From NCBI GenBank assembly GCA_016708765.1, contig JADJFD010000003.1:186001-250000 (forward strand): 64,000 nt of DNA, read 5' to 3'. The position numbers and the translations under genes are program-made. Position 1 is the first letter of the stretch. Every line of letters starts with the position of its first letter. The notes under the pieces are model-generated. The model made no database searches. It was not told where the DNA came from and saw only the letters and a list, made by a program, of their open reading frames with translations. The stretch comes from Chitinophagaceae bacterium (GTDB lineage Bacteria; Bacteroidota; Bacteroidia; Chitinophagales; Chitinophagaceae). Of the stretch, positions 18,901 to 25,619 are shown one piece after another.

Positions 18901-19338
18901 ACAAGATTTGATCCTTCAGGTTTTGTAGAGCATCCGAACATTAAATCAACAACATCGATTGTTGACTTTATCTTACGTGTGTGAGGGTATGAATATTTAG
19001 GCCGTACGGATCTTGTTCATGTACTGGACAAGCCAGAAATTTTGAATACTGGTGCTGATGATTGGGATGAAGTGCCTTCTAATCCATTAGAGTATGTTCA
19101 GCATGAATTATCGAATGTAAGAATAACGCCGTCATCTGGTGCAGCAGGAACGCAGCCTATAAAAAATCAACGGACTGCACAAACAATGAAAATGGACAGT
19201 AGCGTAGATGCTATGAATGCGATGAATAAAGGGATGCAAGGAGATGCGCCAGCTTGTACTAATTGCGGACATATAACTATTAGAAGCGGCACTTGTTACA
19301 AATGCCTTAACTGTGGCACACAAGGTGGATGCAGTTAG
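15941..19338 (+). CDS. nrdJ: Vitamin B12-dependent (class II) ribonucleotide reductase, with frameshift and in-frame TGA
   Basis: Adenosylcobalamin-dependent reductase making dNTP precursors without oxygen. Reading across two breaks gives about 1132 residues, normal for the long class II form. Visible: GSGVGTNYSNLRG, the SNPCSEYMFLDN active-site region, APTGTIG, a charged linker, a conserved C-terminal domain (RGFTQKAKINGQA) and a zinc-ribbon tail with CTNCGH and CYKCLNCG. Break 1 near 17349 is one missing base (GGACCATG where GGNACCATG is expected). Break 2 is an in-frame TGA at 18982-18984 where relatives have Leu before GYEYLGRTD; the frame continues unchanged. The linker DNA at 18479-18548 is a tandem heptamer array. 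A cobalamin adenosyltransferase lies at 52701-53261. Confidence 0.93.
18479..18548 (+). repeat. Ten tandem heptamers inside the nrdJ coding sequence
   Basis: Seventy bases divide exactly into ten degenerate 7-bp units of the type WCNAYNG (ACGATAG, TCAACAG, ACAGTGG, ACTATCG, ACAATAG and so on). They encode a Ser/Thr/Asp-rich linker of about 23 residues. The units match those flanking the IVP gene at 60836-60866 and 61298-61342, including the shared 12-mer TGGACTATCGAC. Confidence 0.75.
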
Positions 19339-19392
19339 GCTTCAAACATGTTTGGATTGAAAAACCAGATAAAGAGTGTACCCATTAATTCT

Positions 19393-19418
19393 ACATCCCC
19401 CGATTTATCGGGGGATGT
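19393..19418 (+). terminator. Terminator after nrdJ
   Basis: Perfect 12-bp stem ACATCCCCCGAT/ATCGGGGGATGT with a TT loop, followed by TTCTTT, 55 bp after the nrdJ stop. Confidence 0.85.
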
Positions 19419-19465
19419 TTCTTTGAAATTATTTTAAAAATGTTGTAAGAGTTTTGAATGATTTA

Positions 19466-20219
19466 ATGCAATATAACCGTTGCGGTAAAAGCGGTTTAAA
19501 ACTTCCTGCTATTTCATTAGGGCTTTGGCACAATTTCGGCTCGGTGGATGATTTTAAAAATGGAAGAAAAATAATTCACCGTGCATTTGATTGTGGAATC
19601 ACTCACTTGATTTGGCAATTACGGACCATACGGATCTGCGGAAGAAATTGTAAGTTTCAAAGAGGATTCTCTGGTAACTTGAGAGATGAATTAATAATTT
19701 CTACAAAGCTGGTTACGGGCTTATGGAGAATGGGGGTCGAGAAAATATTTATTATCAAGCCTTGATCAGAGTTTGAAGAGAATGCAATTAGAATATGTTG
19801 ATATTTGAAAGCAGGCAAAAGAGGCTATAAAGATTTTAAAAGAGTTAGGAACACCATGTTTAATTCATCAGCCTATATATTCTATGTTTGAAAGATGGGT
19901 TGAAAAGATTTCTGAGAGGAGGTGTAGCAAGGGGGTGTTGACTAAAATACCTGAGGATGAAGGACAGGCCAAAGAGCGGGTTTTAAAACCTTCTGCAATT
20001 ACTGAGGAAAGATTATTACAGATTAAAGCATTGAATGATATTGCTGCTAATAGAAATCAATCGTTGGCACAAATGGCGTTGGCTTGGTTAAAAGACACGG
20101 TTACTTCTGTGCTGATTGGAGCAAGTTCTGTAGAACAACTGGATGATAATCTTGAATGCTTGAATTATATTAGTTTTTCAAAAGAAGAATTGGAAAAAAT
20201 TGAAGAAGTTATAAAGTAA
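19466..20219 (+). pseudogene. Decayed aldo/keto reductase (YghZ/L-glyceraldehyde-3-phosphate reductase type)
   Basis: Remnant of an NADPH-dependent aldo/keto reductase. The start MQYNRCGKSGLKLPAISLGLW is intact, then pieces in different frames follow: the LANYGPYGSAEE region, RDELIISTK, SRKYLLSSLDQSLKRMQLEYVDI, LIHQPIYSMFERWVE, and the intact C-terminal QSLAQMALAWLKD with SSVEQLDDNLE. At least three frame changes occur. Two internal stretches normally present are also missing: about 40 residues after VDIF, and the FSPLAQGLL region. Total length is 754 bp against about 990 bp for intact genes. Missing blocks make true decay (or local misassembly) more likely than simple base errors. Confidence 0.85.
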
Positions 20220-20361
20220 AATCAGGATTGGTCTGTCGTATAAAGTAATTTTTCTGAAATTCTACTGTTAGATTTCACTACCGAAAAACAGAAATTGTCT
20301 AAGTGTTTCTTTGTTTGATTTGAAAGTTGCAGCACTTAGTTTAGCCGTTCAAATAGCAACT

Positions 20362-20487
20362 ATGAAAGCCAGATTTTTATTTTTTCTAATTATTTTTAGT
20401 TTTTTATTTCAAGCTTGCAACAGGGCAATGTCTCCGTATGAGGCAGCTAATCATCCAAAGGGTAAGAAGTGTCGTAATATTCGTTAA
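20362..20487 (+). CDS. 41-residue predicted micro-lipoprotein
   Basis: ATG at 20362 opens a 41-residue frame with a lipoprotein signal: basic start MKAR, hydrophobic core, lipobox FQAC with Cys 19, then a short mature part ending GKKCRNIR. Mature length is only about 23 residues. The stop codon is followed three bases later by a run of 16 G. In the same frame beyond the stop, the sequence would encode Tyr, a glycine run and MSGVGKKCKELER, whose end resembles the lipoprotein's own tail. Function is unknown. Confidence 0.6.
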   Translation: MKARFLFFLIIFSFLFQACNRAMSPYEAANHPKGKKCRNIR

Positions 20488-20640
20488 TACGGGGGGGGGG
20501 GGGGGGTTGGAGGTCCCGCAATGAGTGGCGTGGGAAAAAAATGTAAGGAATTGGAAAGGTGAAAAATAAACCAGGGGGGGGGGGGGGTGAATAGGGGGTC
20601 GTTGCAGTGTGTTTCAGTAGCTGTTGGGAATATTCGTTAA
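20476..20640. repeat. Poly-G tracts G16 and G14 bracketed by a 12-bp direct repeat
   Basis: G16 at 20491-20506 and G14 at 20574-20587 lie 67 bp apart in otherwise AT-rich DNA. AATATTCGTTAA occurs at 20476-20487 and again at 20629-20640, bracketing both tracts. Long G runs can act as slipped-strand switches, but could equally be base-calling or contig-joining artefacts. The adjacent pseudogene also looks disturbed. Confidence 0.7.
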
Positions 20641-20787
20641 CTACTCACCTCCAAATATATTACTGACAGCACCTTCCAGCATGGGGAATTTTTCTACTAC
20701 ATAATTTTTTATAGTAGCGATAGCTTGTTTGGCTTGTTCGTCAGTAAGTCCGGCTTCTGTTTTTAATTTATCTATTAGTTCCTGCAT
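20641..20787 (-). CDS. 48-residue helical hypothetical protein
   Basis: A 48-residue frame from ATG 20787 to TAG 20641, with a convincing amphipathic-helix composition: MQELIDKLKTEAGLTDEQAK, then KQAIATIKNYVVEKFPM, and a Gly-rich end NIFGGE. It resembles the small helical proteins with EAGLTxEQA motifs common in Bacteroidota. It lies just downstream of the clpX terminator's far side on the same strand. No function can be assigned. Confidence 0.65.
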   Translation of the reverse strand: MQELIDKLKTEAGLTDEQAKQAIATIKNYVVEKFPMLEGAVSNIFGGE

Positions 20788-20820
20788 GGTGTAAGTTATT
20801 ATTTAAGGCATGAAGTTAAT

Positions 20821-20857
20821 AAAACAAAAAATGCCAGAGCATATTTGCTCCGGCATT
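20821..20857 (-). terminator. Terminator of clpX
   Basis: Stem AATGCC.GAGC / GCTC.GGCATT with one mismatch and a 6-nt loop (20830-20857). On the minus strand it is followed by TTTTTGTTTT. Confidence 0.85.
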
Positions 20858-20882
20858 TAATAATTTATTTATAAAGAAAATT

Positions 20883-22130
20883 TTAAGAAGCCACTTTTAA
20901 TAAACTGAGTTTGCTCTTATCAAAATGCCGTTGAGCATATTCAAGATCGAGATTAAATTCTTTTACATTGGAGGATGGCAATTCATACATGGCATCCGTC
21001 AATATGCCTTCACAAATACTTCTCAAGCCTCTTGCACCGAGTTTATATTCCATTGCTTTTGTAACCATAAAGTCTAATACTTCATCTTCAATGGTGAGAA
21101 CAATATCTTCCAGTTCAAATAATTTCTTGTACTGTTTTACCAATGCATTTTTTGGTTCAGTAAGAATAGCTCTCAATGTTTCTGCATCCAATGGATCAAG
21201 ATGAGTAACAACTGGTAAACGACCCAATAGCTCAGGTATCAATCCAAAACCTTTCAGGTCTGTTGCATTTACATAGCGAAGTAAATTCTTCTTCATATTT
21301 TCTTGCAACTCCTTATCTACATTAAAGCCAATCGTATTGGTTTGTACTCTGCGGGCAATAATTTTATCAATACCATCAAAGGCACCACCGCAGATGAATA
21401 AAATATTCTGTGTGTTGATTTTTATCAGTTTTTGTTCTGGATGCTTTCTTCCGCCTTGTGGTGGAACTAATACATCTGTTCCTTCTAATAGTTTCAACAT
21501 TCCTTGTTGTACACCTTCACCACTTACATCACGGGTAATGGAAGGGTTATCACCTTTGCGGGCAATCTTATCTATTTCATCAATGTAAACGATACCTCTT
21601 TCGGCAGAAGCCACATCGTAATTACAAACCTGTAATAATCTTGTCAAAATACTTTCTACATCTTCTCCAACATAACCAGCTTCAGTAAACACAGTTGCAT
21701 CTACAATAGCGAATGGAACATTAAGCATTCGGGCAATGCTTTTTGCCAACAAGGTTTTACCGGTTCCGGTTTCACCCACCATAACGATATTGCTTTTTTC
21801 AATTTCAATATCGTTGCCGTTTGTATTGTCAGAAGGTTTTTGTTGTAATCTTTTGTAATGGTTATAAACAGCAACGGCCAACACTTTTTTAGCATCCGTC
21901 TGACCAATTGCATATTCATCAAGGAACTTTGTTATTTCCATCGGTTTTCTAACCGTAAGCTTAAAACTGCTATTGCCCTTTTCGTCTTTTACTGTCAGTT
22001 CCTGATCAATAATTTCACGGGCATGCTCAACACAGTTTTCACAAATATGTCCTTCCTGACCAGCAATAAGGATCTTAACCTCATCCCGGTTGCGGCCACA
22101 AAACGAACAGTGTAAAGGATTTTTTGCCAT
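20883..22130 (-). CDS. clpX: ATP-dependent Clp protease ATP-binding subunit ClpX
   Basis: Hexameric AAA+ unfoldase feeding substrates to ClpP. The 415 residues have an N-terminal zinc-binding domain (CSFCGR and CENC pairs), Walker A GETGTGKT, the pore loop GYVGED, Walker B IVYIDEID, sensor regions and the C-terminal small domain (ARGLRSICEG). It starts at ATG 22130. It is the last gene of the tig-clpP-clpP-clpX series but is separated from the upstream clpP by a terminator-like hairpin. Confidence 0.97.
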   Translation of the reverse strand: MAKNPLHCSFCGRNRDEVKILIAGQEGHICENCVEHAREIIDQELTVKDEKGNSSFKLTVRKPMEITKFLDEYAIGQTDAKKVLAVAVYNHYKRLQQKPSDNTNGNDIEIEKSNIVMVGETGTGKTLLAKSIARMLNVPFAIVDATVFTEAGYVGEDVESILTRLLQVCNYDVASAERGIVYIDEIDKIARKGDNPSITRDVSGEGVQQGMLKLLEGTDVLVPPQGGRKHPEQKLIKINTQNILFICGGAFDGIDKIIARRVQTNTIGFNVDKELQENMKKNLLRYVNATDLKGFGLIPELLGRLPVVTHLDPLDAETLRAILTEPKNALVKQYKKLFELEDIVLTIEDEVLDFMVTKAMEYKLGARGLRSICEGILTDAMYELPSSNVKEFNLDLEYAQRHFDKSKLSLLKVAS

Positions 22131-22183
22131 AATTATCTTTCTATAAAACGGATTAAATATGAATTAGTAACTCACAAAATTAT

Positions 22184-22209
22184 AAAACCACTCGGAAAAG
22201 AGTGGTTTT
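22184..22209 (-). terminator. Hairpin terminator between clpP and clpX
   Basis: Perfect 10-bp stem AAAACCACTC/GAGTGGTTTT with a GGAAAA loop. On the minus strand it is followed by ATAATTTT, so it is weaker on U-run criteria and may attenuate rather than stop transcription into clpX. Confidence 0.65.
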
Positions 22210-22248
22210 ATTTACTATTTTAAGGCTAAAGTATTAAAATGCAGTCAA

Positions 22249-22884
22249 TTAGAGTTTTTCTACCATCTTGTCTGCAATGCCGTATTCGATTGCTTTTTTA
22301 GCATCCATCCAATAATCCCGGTCAAAGTCTTTCATGATCTGTTCCACCGTCTTACCACAATTTTTGGCAAGAATGGTAGCTCCAATTTCTTTTACTCTCC
22401 TTGTTTGTTCGGCTTGAATTTCTAAGTCGGTACTCACACCTCTTATAAAACCGCCCAACGAAGGTTGGTGTATCATTACTTCACCATGCGGAAAAATAAA
22501 ACGTTTGCCTTTTTCTCCACCACTTAATAAAATGCTTCCCATAGACGCAGCAAGACCCATACAAATAGTACTTACTGGGCTTTTGATCATTTGCATGGTA
22601 TCATACATTACCATACCGCTTGTTACCACACCGCCGGGACTGTTGATATAAAATTTTATTTCTTCGCCCGGTTTATCTGCATCTAGCAATAACAATTTAC
22701 TTACAATATCCTTAGCACTTTTATCATCCACCACACCCCATAAGTACACGGCTCTTTTTTCAAAAAAGTATTTCTCTAATTTTTTGCTGAACATACCAAT
22801 ATCACTTTTTGGTTGCTCTTCTTTTTCATCTTCCTCTTCATCATCTGCTCTCCAATCGTTGTATAAAAACTGTTTGCGATTCAT
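22249..22884 (-). CDS. clpP: ClpP-family serine protease, second paralogue
   Basis: Barrel-forming peptidase of 211 residues with a complete triad: S114 in LAASMGS, H139 in MIHQPS, and D190 in DRDYWMD. It differs from its neighbour at 23038-23736 by an acidic N-terminal extension (DEEEDEKEEQPK) and by VYLWGVVDDKSA in place of the usual FLGxxI strand. Two tandem ClpPs between tig and clpX suggest a duplication and possibly a mixed ClpP1P2 barrel. No catalytic residue is lost. Confidence 0.92.
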   Translation of the reverse strand: MNRKQFLYNDWRADDEEEDEKEEQPKSDIGMFSKKLEKYFFEKRAVYLWGVVDDKSAKDIVSKLLLLDADKPGEEIKFYINSPGGVVTSGMVMYDTMQMIKSPVSTICMGLAASMGSILLSGGEKGKRFIFPHGEVMIHQPSLGGFIRGVSTDLEIQAEQTRRVKEIGATILAKNCGKTVEQIMKDFDRDYWMDAKKAIEYGIADKMVEKL

Positions 22885-23032
22885 ATTTATTATTTTAATT
22901 TTTTTGTACCCGGCTTTTGTTTTTCATGGCATCTTCGTTGCGTCGCACTCTTCATCGTCCCGATTTCATTGCATCTTAGCCTTGCCACTATCTAATTTTA
23001 ATATTAGTATTTTAAAATATCAAACTATAAAG

Positions 23033-23051
23033 CCCCTTTAGGGGTTTGGGG
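23033..23051. repeat. GC-rich palindromic repeat supplying the clpP stop codon
   Basis: CCCCTTTAGGGG followed by TTTGGGG. The clpP gene at 23038-23736 ends inside it: its last residues TPNP and the TAA stop are encoded by repeat bases. Same family as 1186-1319 and 50438-50562. Confidence 0.75.
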
Positions 23052-23736
23052 TTTTCTGCTTCCTCGGATTCATCAGCAATACTTCATCTACTAATCCATA
23101 ATCTTTCGCTTCCGCTGCTGTCATCCAATTATCTCTGTCAAAATCTTGTTCTATCTGCTCTACGGATTTGCCAGTATGTGCATTCACTACATCATACAGT
23201 TCTTTTTTCAATTTGCGAATCTCCTTCACGGTAATTTCAATATCACTTGCCTGTCCACCAATTGCGCCGCTTGGTTGGTGCATCATTATTCTTGAATGTT
23301 TTAATGCTGCTCTTTTACCTTTTGTGCCTGCACCTAAAAGTACACAGGCCATCGATGCTGCCACACCGATGCAGATAGTAGCAATGTCAGGACTTACATA
23401 TTGCATAGTGTCATAAACTCCCAAACCGGAGTATACACTTCCACCCGGACTATTGATGTACATATTGATATCTCTTGTTCTGTCAGAAGAATCAAGAAAT
23501 AATAACTGTGCGGTTACGATGTTTGCAATCTCATCATTAATAGGATAACCTAAAAAGATAATTCGGTCCATCATCAAACGACTGTACACATCCATTACGG
23601 CAACATTCAGGGAACGTTCCTCAATAATGTTTGGCGTCATTCCTGTTACTAGGTGTGATGCATAGCTATGTAAAGTATTACTGGAAATGCCACGGTGTTT
23701 TACCGCATATTTTTCAAATTCTGAATTAAAGGTCAT
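23038..23736 (-). CDS. clpP: ClpP-family serine protease, first paralogue
   Basis: ATP-dependent protease proteolytic subunit of 232 residues with canonical features: MDRIIFLGYPI, YINSPGGS, S128 in GVAASMA, H153 in MMHQPSG, and D202 in DRDNWM. It lies between tig and the second clpP on the same strand. The C-terminal residues come from a palindromic repeat, so the tail may differ from relatives. The region between tig and this gene carries inverted octamer arrays, one adjoining its start. Confidence 0.95.
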   Translation of the reverse strand: MTFNSEFEKYAVKHRGISSNTLHSYASHLVTGMTPNIIEERSLNVAVMDVYSRLMMDRIIFLGYPINDEIANIVTAQLLFLDSSDRTRDINMYINSPGGSVYSGLGVYDTMQYVSPDIATICIGVAASMACVLLGAGTKGKRAALKHSRIMMHQPSGAIGGQASDIEITVKEIRKLKKELYDVVNAHTGKSVEQIEQDFDRDNWMTAAEAKDYGLVDEVLLMNPRKQKTPNP

Positions 23737-23740
23737 ACTC

Positions 23741-23916
23741 GTTAATTGGGTGATTAGTTTATTAGTTAATCAGTAATGCTCTCGAAAGTATCAAATATCC
23801 GTCCAAATGCCGTAACCACAAAATTGGTGACAACTTGACGGGTTTAAAAGAAAAATTGGTTAATCAGGGTATTATTCCCAATTAACCAATCTACAAATTA
23901 ACTAATCAACTATTTA
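23741..23916. repeat. Inverted octamer arrays between tig and clpP (GTTAATTG family)
   Basis: Left array from 23741: GTTAATTG, GGTGATTA, GTTTATTA, GTTAATCA. Right array 23877-23916: CCCAATTA, ACCAATCT, ACAAATTA, ACTAATCA, ACTATTTA, which is the inverse of the left unit. The tig stop codon (23914-23916) is the end of the right array. An inner perfect 10-bp pair ATTGGTTAAT/ATTAACCAAT (23855-23864, 23881-23890) can form a hairpin. The family recurs at 62343-62448. Confidence 0.75.
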
Positions 23917-25302
23917 ATGATGACTGTGCTGATGTTCTTCTACCATTTTGGTAAATTCTTCTGCACCGATATTTTTATCTTTTGGCTTTACCTGTGTGGC
24001 AGCCCATTCAAATATTTTTGTTGATTGAATGCGGGTATAAGCATCTTCCACATATTTTCTATCCTTCATCATTTTTTCTACATAGTCAGCAACCCATGGC
24101 TGGTCGTCGCTAAGATTAGCACCGCCCATATAACTAAACAATTGCTGCTTGGCGAAAACTCTGATTTCTTCTGGATCAACTTGAATGCCATTGTCCTGAA
24201 CAATTTTGTCAGAGATTAATGTCCATTTTAACTGATTCAAGAAGCCAGGAAATTCTTGCTCTACTTCCTCATCTGTTTTTGGAGCTTGTTCTTTTTCCTG
24301 GTTACCTTGGGTTTTGATCCATTTCTTCAAAAATCCTTCAGGGAACTTTATTTCAGTATTATCTACCAATTGGTGAAATATCTGATCATGAATCTGGTTA
24401 TTGGCCTGTGCATTCCAATGCCTTTCTATTTCTTCTTTTAATTTATTACGAAGATCATCTTCTGTCTTTACATCCTGATTTGGATAAAGCAAATTGAAGA
24501 ATTCTTCATTTAATTCTCTTTTCTCCATCATGCCAACCTTAGTAATTACGATGTTGAAGAATCTCTCATCACCACCAGTTACATCTTTCAATCCTAGGTC
24601 ACTAAGAATCCATTCTAATTCCTTTGCGTCGAAAGCTTTTTTCAGTTGCACTGTTTCAGCATCTCCTACTTTTTTTCCCATCCATTTCTTGCGGGAAGTT
24701 TTTGAGAAATATTTTACAAGGATTGAATTGTCTTTGGTTATGCCGCCTTCAATTGCATTTCCATCAGCATCTGCTTCCACAAAATTTACGTTCAGCACAT
24801 TTTCTTCAGAAGATACATTTTCTTCATCCTTCATATTGCCATGACGGTTCTGTAAACGGTCAATTTCGTTATTCACCATTTCATCAGTAACAGGCACTAC
24901 ATATTTGGTGATTTTTGCTGTTGCCAGATCTGATAGATGAAACTCAGGCTTCATTCCAATTTCAAAGTTGAAAGTATAATCAGCAGGCTTGTTTACATCC
25001 AATTGAGTAAAATCAGACTCCAACGGAAGTGGCTGAGCAAAAATATCTAGCTTATCAGTTTCCAGATAGCCGATCAACTCACGGTCAACAGATTTTAATA
25101 CCTCATCTGTAAAAAGAGAAGGGCCGTACATCTTTTTAATCAATCCTGATGGAACCATTCCTTTTCTGAAGCCAGGGATATTTGCTTTTTTACTGTATTC
25201 TTTTAATGCTTTTTCAAAAGAAGGCAGGTAATCGGTTTTTTCAAGTTTCACGGTAAGCTTTTCATGCAGCAAGCCGATGTTTTCTTTTGTAACTGTCGCC
25301 AT
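23914..25302 (-). CDS. tig: Trigger factor
   Basis: Ribosome-associated chaperone that receives nascent chains at the exit tunnel. At 462 residues it has the N-terminal ribosome-binding domain with the signature GFRKGMVP near 41-48, a divergent central FKBP-like region, and a long helical C-terminal arm ending in a His-rich tail (EEHQHSHH). The central prolyl-isomerase motifs are poorly conserved, as often in Bacteroidota. It heads the tig-clpP-clpP-clpX series, linking folding and degradation. Confidence 0.95.
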   Translation of the reverse strand: MATVTKENIGLLHEKLTVKLEKTDYLPSFEKALKEYSKKANIPGFRKGMVPSGLIKKMYGPSLFTDEVLKSVDRELIGYLETDKLDIFAQPLPLESDFTQLDVNKPADYTFNFEIGMKPEFHLSDLATAKITKYVVPVTDEMVNNEIDRLQNRHGNMKDEENVSSEENVLNVNFVEADADGNAIEGGITKDNSILVKYFSKTSRKKWMGKKVGDAETVQLKKAFDAKELEWILSDLGLKDVTGGDERFFNIVITKVGMMEKRELNEEFFNLLYPNQDVKTEDDLRNKLKEEIERHWNAQANNQIHDQIFHQLVDNTEIKFPEGFLKKWIKTQGNQEKEQAPKTDEEVEQEFPGFLNQLKWTLISDKIVQDNGIQVDPEEIRVFAKQQLFSYMGGANLSDDQPWVADYVEKMMKDRKYVEDAYTRIQSTKIFEWAATQVKPKDKNIGAEEFTKMVEEHQHSHH

Positions 25303-25320
25303 AATTATGAATTGTTTTTA

Positions 25321-25374
25321 AAGTAAAAAGGCTAATCGGGAATGGTAGAAATTAACCGATCCACCAATTAGCCT
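25321..25374 (-). terminator. Terminator after tRNA-Leu
   Basis: AGGCTAAT (25329-25336) pairs with ATTAGCCT (25367-25374) with extra GG/CC pairing inside. On the minus strand the stem is followed by TTTTTACTT. The loop contains GGTTAATT, a unit of the octamer repeat family. Confidence 0.6.
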
Positions 25375-25385
25375 ATTTTAAAGAG

Positions 25386-25467
25386 TCCGGATGGAGGGAC
25401 TCGAACCCCCACACCTTACGGCATCAGATCCTAAGTCTGACGTGTCTACCAATTTCACCACATCCGG
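25386..25467 (-). tRNA. tRNA-Leu (anticodon TAG)
   Basis: 82-nt class II tRNA. Acceptor arms CCGGATG and CATCCGG pair over 7 bp with discriminator A. The D-loop contains TTGGTAGA, the anticodon stem is TCAGA/TCTGA with loop CTTAGGA, giving anticodon TAG. A long variable arm and a GGTTCGAGTCC T-arm follow. CCA is not encoded. Confidence 0.95.
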
Positions 25468-25472
25468 GTTTA

Positions 25473-25549
25473 AAATTCCAAATTTAAAATCACAAATTCC
25501 AACCAGTAATTTCCTAATTGGGATTTAGAATTAACCCCTTTGGAATTTT
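25473..25549. repeat. Heptamer array (AAATTCC family) between tRNA-Leu and relA
   Basis: Eleven consecutive 7-bp units in one phase: AAATTCC, AAATTTA, AAATCAC, AAATTCC, AACCAGT, AATTTCC, then inverse-type units such as TAATTGG and GATTTAG, ending GAATTTT. The first half reads AAATTCC-like and the second half its inverse. The same family lies at 41537-41614. Confidence 0.75.
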
Positions 25550-25619
25550 TCGTTTCGGGGTTGCAAATGTAGGGCATTTCTGTATATAATAACAGTTGTT
25601 TTTACTAAATTCGTAGACA

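Noticed and set aside
18982..18984. Selenocysteine or TGA recoding in nrdJ
   Set aside because: The position is Leu in the family, no SECIS-like hairpin was seen, and TGA serves as a normal stop in this window.
20476..20640. Insertion sequence at the poly-G locus
   Set aside because: The 12-bp direct repeats flank only 141 bp with no transposase and no inverted ends.
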